A stretch of 64,000 nt of DNA from Chitinophaga oryziterrae (lineage in GTDB: Bacteria > Bacteroidota > Bacteroidia > Chitinophagales > Chitinophagaceae). Location: contig NZ_WRXO01000001.1 in the NCBI RefSeq assembly GCF_009758125.1, positions 1,612,001 to 1,676,000 of the forward strand, read 5' to 3'. The notes beneath the pieces were generated by a model. The model was not told the origin of the DNA, made no database searches, and worked only from the letters and a program-made list of their open reading frames with translations. Shown here in pieces: positions 58,335 through 64,000 of the stretch (the first letter of the stretch is position 1; the number at the start of each line of letters is the position of its first letter). The position numbers and the translations under genes are program-made.

Positions 58335-59384
58335 TTAATTCGTCTCCATATTTTTCATCTCTATTCGTTGTTTAGCCAAATGTATAGCCAAATGTAATTT
58401 CTGTTGCAATACTTCTTTTGGAGGCAATTCAAGAAGATATTGTGCAACATGTATACCCGCTGCATCAAGTTCTAATAATTCCACTAACTCATCATTCTTA
58501 TCGGCACAAAGTATCAGCCCAATTGGCGACAATTCATGTGGTTGTTGCTCATATTTAGCTAGCCAGCGGAGATATAATTCCATTTGACTTTTATGGCTAT
58601 GCTCGAACTTACCAAGTTTTAAATCTATTGCAACTAAACGTCTAAGTTTACGATGATAAAATAACAGATCAATATAATAATCAGTATCATCTATGGAAAT
58701 TCTTTTTTGCCGAGCCAGAAAAGCAAAATCATTACCTAACTCCAAAATGAATAACTGCAGTTGATATATAATACTCTGCTCCAGATCTCTTTCACTGTAT
58801 GTATCTTGTAATCCTAGAAAATCGAGAATATAAGGATCTTTAAATGTAAGATCCGTAGTCATCTCTTTGCTGTTCCGTAAAAGTTCAAGATCATTTTGAA
58901 TTACAAGTTCTGGCTTCTTACTAATAGCAGTACGCTCATACAGCATAGAGTTTATACGTTCCTGTAATTGACGACTACTCCATCGTTCATTCGTAGCCAT
59001 TGTTAAATAAAATTCACGCTGCAGCTCATTTTTCAGGTATGCAATAGTTTTTATATGTGTCCAGCTTAATTGTCTCTGCACTGCGGAGACAATCTGTTCT
59101 TCAGAAAAAGTCTCTGCACAGCGGAGACAATGCCATAACGTCTTATCATTCCATCCTTTGCCAAAGGTTTCTACTAGTTTGTGAGACAACCTCTTTACTA
59201 TTTCTTTGCCATATCCAGCCCTTTGATTACCTAAAACATGCTCATTTAATCTTGCGCCTACACTCCAATATAAAAGTACTAGTTCTGTATTTACCTTCAC
59301 CAATACCTTCTGCTTGCTACTTTCAATAAGACGCTTTAATTCGTCCAGTAACATTTGTTCTTCTTTTACTATCTCATTCTTCAT
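58335..59384 (-). CDS. DUF1016/YhcG-type PD-(D/E)XK nuclease family protein
   Basis: The 349-residue product has the N-terminal DUF1016 helical domain (YWSVGARLNEHVL, RAGYGKEIVKRLS, LSWTHIKTIA). The C-terminal nuclease domain carries YIDLLFYHRKLRRLVAIDLKLGKF, in which D, and DLK correspond to the PD-(D/E)XK active site. It is usually found near restriction-modification or other mobile defence genes. Here it stands alone with a gene remnant downstream and AT-rich flanks, suggesting past transfer into the backbone. Confidence 0.9.
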   Translation of the reverse strand: MKNEIVKEEQMLLDELKRLIESSKQKVLVKVNTELVLLYWSVGARLNEHVLGNQRAGYGKEIVKRLSHKLVETFGKGWNDKTLWHCLRCAETFSEEQIVSAVQRQLSWTHIKTIAYLKNELQREFYLTMATNERWSSRQLQERINSMLYERTAISKKPELVIQNDLELLRNSKEMTTDLTFKDPYILDFLGLQDTYSERDLEQSIIYQLQLFILELGNDFAFLARQKRISIDDTDYYIDLLFYHRKLRRLVAIDLKLGKFEHSHKSQMELYLRWLAKYEQQPHELSPIGLILCADKNDELVELLELDAAGIHVAQYLLELPPKEVLQQKLHLAIHLAKQRIEMKNMETN

Positions 59385-59826
59385 TCCAGAAATTATTTAA
59401 ATGTGAAGGCTTTTAGGACGTATTTTACATAAAATTATTACATCGCCGGATGATTAACAAAATCTCATTAAAGAGATCGTTTCTTCATAAGAAACCGAAT
59501 TTCATTAAGATTATTTAAGATTCGGTTGGAAACTTTTCCCTTACAGCCCGCAGAACCCGACTTCTTGAGAGTAATCTCAGTAAGTAAGAGTAATATCTGT
59601 TAAGGGCGATAATCGCTTCGCGATGGCGCATGTAGATATAGTAGAAGTTAAGTTGGCGATAAAGGAAGAACATGAGCATCTGGGTTCGTCCCCGTTATTC
59701 ACCCGGTTAGCATTAACTGACAAAGAGGGGAAACGGCACGTGATTCAGGCGGAGCCAGGTCGGACATTTAACGGTTTTCCCCAGGCACTATATTTTGCGA
59801 TACCATCAAGGAAGTACCTTGGAGGC
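59385..59826. other. 442-bp intergenic region
   Basis: No well-supported gene is present. An ORF of 86 codons from 59623 has no recognised family and overlaps the 3' end of the next minus-strand gene. The stretch holds short palindromic patches (GGAAACTTTTCC near 59529; a CGATAATCGCTTCGCGAT hairpin near 59607). Confidence 0.4.
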
Positions 59827-60351
59827 CTAAAGCGCAGTAATCGCTTTCTCTGCTGCATCCGCAGAAATAGCATCATGCAATAACAACCTGTTGCTTTTAA
59901 TCAATAATAAGATCGCAGCTATCTTATCCTGGTATTCCTTACTGGTTACTCCCAGTTTTTTAAGCGCTTCAATACCCTGTTGCACATACACAGGGTTCCT
60001 CAGATGTCCCACCATATCACCCAGCTTCTCGCTTAAATAGAAGGGCTCTCTGGAAGTGGTGAAATAGCTATATACAAAAGGCCATTGGGGATCTCCGCCA
60101 CTGGTTGTATAAATACAAAATATCACATTGGATAATTCACGCTTACAATCTTTCTCGCATGCCTGTGCCAGTATCATGGCTTCTGCAGGGTCGGCCTTAC
60201 TGATAGCCCATAACGCTGCCGCACGTACTTCATCTTTATAGTCATTCTGAACAATAGCATGTAATGCAGGATATATACTATCTGTACAACACTGTGCATG
60301 TACCGGAAAAAATGTAATAAGCATCAATAGAATAAAAGTAAGTGCCTTCAT
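59827..60351 (-). CDS. Secreted HEAT-repeat-like protein
   Basis: The 174-residue product has a signal peptide (MKALTFILLMLITFFPVHAQ) and a helical domain with HEAT-like pairs (YPALHAIVQNDYKDEVRAAALWAISK, YVQQGIEALKKLG). Cysteines are concentrated near the mature N-terminus (CCTDS) and at ACEKDCKRE, so disulfides are probable in the periplasm. Function is unknown. It is monocistronic. Confidence 0.6.
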   Translation of the reverse strand: MKALTFILLMLITFFPVHAQCCTDSIYPALHAIVQNDYKDEVRAAALWAISKADPAEAMILAQACEKDCKRELSNVIFCIYTTSGGDPQWPFVYSYFTTSREPFYLSEKLGDMVGHLRNPVYVQQGIEALKKLGVTSKEYQDKIAAILLLIKSNRLLLHDAISADAAEKAITAL

Positions 60352-60475
60352 GATTTAAATAATTACTGCAAGGTTAGAGGAACTCTGCCGGATAATTAAA
60401 CGAAAGTGATAAAACGGCAATTCTGTGTTATAGAAATAGCACAGTGTTTGTGATACTTAAGAAAAACACAATGAT

Positions 60476-60778
60476 ATGGCTACCTCAACTGCAAAAAGCA
60501 AAAAGAAATGGTCAGCTCATGTAACGCAGACAAGCGACGCGCTGGACCTGAAGGCTAAAATATTCAAATCCAAAGACCCCCGGAGGATAGCGGCCTCTTT
60601 GAAAAGATCGGCGGAAAAGAGCAAGCGCAGGAAAGGGACTCCTTTCCAGTCTGCTATGTCTATGTTGAATTTCTATATCAACAGGGCAGGGAAGAACCTG
60701 ACTAAAGCACAAAGAGTGCCATTGGAAAAGGCAAAGAATAAACTACGGATATTATTTCATAGAAAACAAATAGTATGA
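60476..60778 (+). CDS. DUF3175 family protein
   Basis: The 100-residue, very basic product matches DUF3175: KKWSAHVTQTSDALDLKAKIFK, PRRIAASLKRSAEKSKRRK, SAMSMLNFYINRAGKNL and a C-terminal RLxxAKxxLRxLF-like helix. The charge suggests nucleic-acid binding. Members often occur in soil bacteria with stress-related or Ku/LigD-type genes, but no such neighbour is seen here. Confidence 0.9.
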   Translation: MATSTAKSKKKWSAHVTQTSDALDLKAKIFKSKDPRRIAASLKRSAEKSKRRKGTPFQSAMSMLNFYINRAGKNLTKAQRVPLEKAKNKLRILFHRKQIV

Positions 60779-60919
60779 TCATGTTATTTAACGTGAATAG
60801 CCCCCCCCGATATTAGTTGATATGTCCAACCAATGCCCTGATTAATGCAACTATGGTCCGGATACGTTTTATAATTTTGACTTTGAAGCGATTAAAACAA
60901 AATTATAAACGTATACCAT

Positions 60920-61567
60920 ATGGATAGGCATTTGTCATTAAGCCCTGGAAATCATTCCCTGTTACTTATAGATTACCAATATTTACAGTTGCTCACTATA
61001 CGTTCGCATGCTACTGCTGCAGTGATCAGTCATGTGATCGCCCTTTCTAAAGCCAGCAGGATATTCGGCTCTCCTGCATTACTGACGACCGCCTTTGCGG
61101 AACAACAGGACCTTCTCGGGGACATCGCACAGGTGTTCCCCGAACAGGTCCCGCTGGACAGAAATACCATGAATGCCATGGAAGACCCGTCTGTGGCGGA
61201 ATGGGTAGAAAGAAGTGGAAAGAAGAAAGTAGTGATGGCGGGATTATGGACAGAAGTCTGCCTGCAATTATCCGTGTTAAAAGCCCTGGAGGCGGGTTAC
61301 GAAGTATATGTCATTACGGATGCTTCCGGTGGTGCCTCTCTGGAAGAACATCAGAAAGCAATAGAATGCATGGCAGAAGCAGGGGCAAAACCACTGACTA
61401 CCTGGTCTTACATCAACGAATTACAGCGTAACTGGGACAAAGAAGATACAACCGGAGCGTTGACAAAGCTGTTAGAAGAATATGATCCTTTGGGAACAGG
61501 CTTCCGCTGGGGCGGACAGCTACGCAATTACTTATTCTCCCGGAAACTGGAAGATTGTTATCATTAA
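60920..61567 (+). CDS. Isochorismatase-like cysteine hydrolase
   Basis: The 215-residue product has the isochorismatase-like fold with Asp in LLLIDYQYLQ, Lys in the SGKKKVVMAGL region and the catalytic Cys in GLWTEVCLQLSVLKALEAGY. It ends DASGGASLEEHQKAI, typical of the YcaC group. Substrate cannot be told from sequence. It is followed by a bidirectional terminator. Confidence 0.88.
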   Translation: MDRHLSLSPGNHSLLLIDYQYLQLLTIRSHATAAVISHVIALSKASRIFGSPALLTTAFAEQQDLLGDIAQVFPEQVPLDRNTMNAMEDPSVAEWVERSGKKKVVMAGLWTEVCLQLSVLKALEAGYEVYVITDASGGASLEEHQKAIECMAEAGAKPLTTWSYINELQRNWDKEDTTGALTKLLEEYDPLGTGFRWGGQLRNYLFSRKLEDCYH

Positions 61568-61597
61568 AGATTTGGCCGTAAACAACCGGCCAAATCT
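61568..61597. terminator. Bidirectional terminator
   Basis: AGATTTGGCCG and CGGCCAAATCT form a perfect 11-bp stem between the convergent isochorismatase-like and DUF4342 genes. Confidence 0.8.
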
Positions 61598-61603
61598 GAT
61601 AAT

Positions 61604-61864
61604 TTACGCTTCTTTTTTAGGCTCGTCCTCATCTCTTTCCACAGTGATCGTACATTCTCCGAGTAAAGCCGCCGCAGCGCCTATAGCTGCAAAGACAGGG
61701 GCTAATAATGCTCCTACTACGCCAAAAGTTAAAGGGAAGGACATGATCTCTTTCCCGGCTTTATCCGTAATAGTGATTTTCCTGACGTTACCTTCTGCAA
61801 TCAGCTCTTTTACCCTCTTAACCAGGTTTTCTCCGTGTGTGATGAAAGATTCTTTTGTGGTCAT
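61604..61864 (-). CDS. DUF4342 family protein
   Basis: The 86-residue product matches DUF4342: an N-terminal UBA-like helix (ENLVKRVKELIAEGNVRKI), a beta turn (TITDKAGKEIMSFPL) and a hydrophobic helix (FGVVGALLAPVFAAIGAAAALL), then an acidic tail. It is a small membrane-associated protein of unknown role that is widespread in bacteria. It is monocistronic. Confidence 0.88.
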   Translation of the reverse strand: MTTKESFITHGENLVKRVKELIAEGNVRKITITDKAGKEIMSFPLTFGVVGALLAPVFAAIGAAAALLGECTITVERDEDEPKKEA

Positions 61865-61989
61865 AAATAATGTTATTGTGTATAAGGAATCTGTTTCAGG
61901 TTCAACAAATTACCACGAAAATATGCAAAATGTACGACATGCCCGTAAACAGAATACTCTATAAAGAGGATATTGCTCTTTTGTTGCCT

Positions 61990-62139
61990 TTAATGTGCCT
62001 TTAGATAGTCTTTAAGAGCAGTCTGATAAACGGTTTTCCCTTTGGGTACCGGGTATGCCGCCTTCTTAACCGGATCATTGTTAATATCCTGAGCATAACT
62101 GACAGCAGCCGCAAACCGATCTCTGTAATCATCTATGAT
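61990..62139 (-). pseudogene. C-terminal gene remnant
   Basis: Fifty codons between two in-frame stops encode a protein-like end (DYRDRFAAAVSYAQDI, KKAAYPVPKGKTVYQTALKD, YLKAH). There is no start codon. This ending resembles C-termini of small multicopy Bacteroidota proteins of unknown function. The 5' part has been lost. Confidence 0.4.
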
Positions 62140-62208
62140 CTAACTACCCAGCTGGAAGCGAAAAAAGGAGAATACAATAAACAGCAATTAATTTATTCCC
62201 ACAGATCA

Positions 62209-62242
62209 AACAGCCTCCGGATCTTTCGATCTGAAGGCTGTT
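62209..62242 (-). terminator. Terminator of the trypsin-like protease gene
   Basis: AACAGCCTCCGGATC pairs with GATCTGAAGGCTGTT around TTTC with small mismatches. It lies just beyond the stop at 62265. Confidence 0.7.
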
Positions 62243-62264
62243 ATTTCATAAAAGATGTTGACAA

Positions 62265-63164
62265 CTATTTCCGGATCAGCTTCCAGAGTGACTCGACAGG
62301 TACCGTATTTTTCAACACCATCTGCACACCTGCATTCATATCACTATGCAGGAACATACGCGTATTGGCCACTGTGCCCACCACATTGCCGTAAATATCA
62401 ATTACCGGACCTCCACTGGAACCGGTGGCATAGTCAGCTGATACAGACATCATTTCCCGGAAAAACTTATTATCGCCTTCCCCCACTTCTTCCATATACT
62501 TATTATTCACATTTCCCTGTGAGAAGAAAAAGTGAATCCCTTTCGGATGACCAAGTATACAGATCTTATCACCAATCTGAGCTGAATCTGCAAGGGAAAG
62601 AGCTGGTAACACATCGCCATGGGTATCTAACTGAAGTACAGCCAGGTCGTTTTTCTTAGATGATGCAAGGACAGCCCTGACTGCATATGTACGTCCATTT
62701 GCCATGCGGACTACAAACCCTTTGGGTTTATTACCGTCTTTCATAAATGCATACGTAGCCGTAACATGGTAGTTGGTGACAATAATCCCTTTCGGATCGA
62801 TCACATAACCTGTAGATTCGCTCAAATGTACATTGTCACACCTGGGGCACAGATAAGCCACCCCGGTTATCACTGTAGCACTTTTTGTCTTTTCATATAA
62901 CTCATGCCCCGTCAATTCCTTTGAAGCCGGCTTCGCCAGGTCGAGTGCTACACCATGCTGTTCTGTAAGCAGCGCTTTTTGTACATCTTCAGCAGTGATG
63001 CTCCCGCCTTTTGCAGATAAGGAGTCGAAGGAATGCAGGAATGCGGCAGCTATCTTAGCATCATCTGTGAACCCCTGGCCAACCGTCCTGCCAGCCATAA
63101 ACAAAACGGTTATAGCTAACAGAACGGTTAATTTGATCGTATTTGCTTTTGAATAAAACCTCAT
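62265..63164 (-). CDS. Secreted trypsin-like (S1, HtrA-type) serine protease
   Basis: The 299-residue protein has an N-terminal signal (hydrophobic 11-27) and an S1 protease domain with His in TNYHV, Asp in KNDLAVLQL and Ser in TGSSGGPVID. A Cys pair (YLCPRCDNVH) precedes the His, which could bind metal or form a disulfide. There is no PDZ domain, unlike DegP. Residues 30-90 form an N-terminal helical extension. It is encoded next to a thioredoxin-domain protein on the same strand, 38 bp apart. Confidence 0.88.
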   Translation of the reverse strand: MRFYSKANTIKLTVLLAITVLFMAGRTVGQGFTDDAKIAAAFLHSFDSLSAKGGSITAEDVQKALLTEQHGVALDLAKPASKELTGHELYEKTKSATVITGVAYLCPRCDNVHLSESTGYVIDPKGIIVTNYHVTATYAFMKDGNKPKGFVVRMANGRTYAVRAVLASSKKNDLAVLQLDTHGDVLPALSLADSAQIGDKICILGHPKGIHFFFSQGNVNNKYMEEVGEGDNKFFREMMSVSADYATGSSGGPVIDIYGNVVGTVANTRMFLHSDMNAGVQMVLKNTVPVESLWKLIRK

Positions 63165-63202
63165 TTGTCTGTTATTTGAAGTATCCGCATCATGCTAACT
63201 AA

Positions 63203-64000
63203 TTATTTGCTCATAATGTCCAATTGTTGCTGGAAGTGCTTTGCCTGCCTTTCAAAATTCTTCAGACCAAGCTCATAATACTCCTTGATAGCAGCTTTTT
63301 GTGCAGCAGTAGCCTTCGGGATTTTGCTTGAAAGTATACCATCCATTATGCCTTTAAACACATCGTCTTCCGGCAAATTCACGATATATCGTTTATAGTA
63401 ATTGATCATACCATCCAGGTCCTTGTTGACCACATACAGCGCAATCCTGCACAGATGCAGCTCATACTTCATGGGATCCATTTTCAGCAATGAAATAGTG
63501 TAGGCGATATCCTCCACCTGCCGGGGCGTGTAGAAAACATTGTATTTAGCCCCCGTTTCATTGGCGATCAGGTACATGTGCTTGCGCACCTTATCAAAGA
63601 TGATCTGGTTGGCCACTTCTTCACCCAATGCCAGGTCGATACGTCTTTTGTCCAAAAGTAACTTCCTGAAAAATGGGCTGCCAAATTCCGCTGTTCCCAG
63701 TGCCAGTTGCAGGTAATCTACACTGAACCGCTCAAAGTCCTGCGCCCTGTCAAATACCTCGCTCAGCACAGCAGACGGATCTCTTCCATTGTCAGCAAGT
63801 GCCTTTGCATATGGCAATGCCGTGAGCATATTCTTTTGCTGCTCATAAGCAGCTTTCAGACTTGCCATTGAATTATCAGGTTTCATAGCCCCCTTCACTT
63901 TTTCAATGAACTCTTCTGCACCTGCTTTTCCTACCACCCGGTTGATTTCCTCGCCTTTTGCATCCAGGATCAGGAATGTGGGAAATATCCTAACATCATA
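63203..64000 (-). CDS. Thioredoxin-domain protein, C-terminal part (runs off window)
   Basis: The frame is open to the right edge, so the N-terminus and the CxxC active site are outside. The first visible residues (YDVRIFPTFLILDAKGEEINR) are the cis-Pro loop and last strands of a thioredoxin fold. A 220-residue helical extension follows (LKAAYEQQKNMLTAL ... YINYYKRYIVNLPED ... YYELGLKNFERQ), resembling the helical tail of the island's thioredoxin at 1487. It probably works in the periplasm together with the protease downstream. Confidence 0.8.
   Translation of the reverse strand, partial: YDVRIFPTFLILDAKGEEINRVVGKAGAEEFIEKVKGAMKPDNSMASLKAAYEQQKNMLTALPYAKALADNGRDPSAVLSEVFDRAQDFERFSVDYLQLALGTAEFGSPFFRKLLLDKRRIDLALGEEVANQIIFDKVRKHMYLIANETGAKYNVFYTPRQVEDIAYTISLLKMDPMKYELHLCRIALYVVNKDLDGMINYYKRYIVNLPEDDVFKGIMDGILSSKIPKATAAQKAAIKEYYELGLKNFERQAKHFQQQLDIMSK

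Larger units (their letters stand above)
61865..62264. other. 400-bp intergenic region
   Basis: It holds only a 50-codon gene remnant (61990-62139), the hairpin at 62209-62242, and the promoter of the DUF4342 gene. Nothing else is recognised. Confidence 0.5.

Noticed and set aside
59623..59883. 86-codon plus-strand ORF
   Set aside because: No family is recognised, it overlaps the 3' end of the HEAT-like gene by 57 bp, and the upstream sequence lacks a promoter. A gene remnant cannot be excluded.

Overview
The window looks like Bacteroidota DNA of the Sphingobacteriales/Chitinophagales type. The evidence is SusC/SusD pairs with an ECF sigma/FecR module, TlpA-type thioredoxins, S9 peptidases, DUF6266 proteins, IntDOT-like tyrosine recombinases, no obvious Shine-Dalgarno sequences, and promoters of the TTTG-N19-TAnnTTTG form. 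It has two unequal parts. Positions 1 to about 49,740 look like a large integrated island, AT-rich and Pedobacter-like in content. It ends at a tRNA-Lys gene (49,741-49,813, minus strand) with a tyrosine integrase facing the 3' end of that tRNA. From about 49,740 to 64,000 the sequence reads as a more GC-rich, Chitinophaga-like chromosomal backbone. The left end of the island is not in the window.

Island, left to right. (a) 1-6.6 kb: the end of a SusD gene, a thioredoxin, a short AraC-type regulator and an S9 peptidase, then two opposed tandem genes for small Thr/Cys secreted peptides. (b) 7-15.7 kb: accessory cargo. This includes a beta-helix membrane protein, a secreted protein made of two JAMM-like halves, two DUF6266 proteins, a RadC-like protein, a truncated Rpn-type protein and a repeat-rich non-coding patch with degenerate CRISPR-like units. 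(c) 16-27.5 kb: ECF sigma, FecR, SusC, SusD and TlpA. Convergent to these is a minus-strand unit: AraC-type regulator, thioredoxin lipoprotein, MauE/DoxX membrane protein, a LanKC-like kinase without a cyclase domain, and a Thr/Cys-rich secreted peptide. (d) 29-49.5 kb: a segment whose + strand is strikingly G/T-rich whichever strand the genes are on. Its minus-strand operon holds an RND pump fused to a GH18-like lipoprotein, an S9-like hydrolase and a translationally coupled tyrosine recombinase. The divergent plus-strand operon holds TlpA, a 57-residue peptide with four mature cysteines, a beta-propeller lipoprotein, a CxxC lipoprotein, a membrane-fusion protein, an RND pump, a TolC-like protein and an O-antigen-ligase-family protein. 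A zeta-toxin pair and the terminal integrase follow.

The unifying theme of the island is small Sec-leader peptides placed next to thioredoxin-fold proteins, peptidases, TonB-type receptors or exporters, and dedicated membrane enzymes. I read these as two or three related but undescribed systems for making, oxidising, modifying, exporting or taking up secreted peptides. That functional reading is inference; the gene order and motifs are seen directly.

Backbone, left to right: PAP2 phosphatase; three tandem tail-collar (Mdp-type) proteins; an asparagine-synthetase-like enzyme without the N-terminal Cys, followed 5 bp later by a 27-codon Gly-rich ORF that resembles a minimal lasso-type precursor; a phosphopantetheinyl transferase; a DUF885 peptidase; DUF1348; DUF1016 nuclease; a small secreted protein; DUF3175; an isochorismatase-like hydrolase; DUF4342; a trypsin-like protease; and the C-terminal part of a thioredoxin-domain protein running off the right edge.
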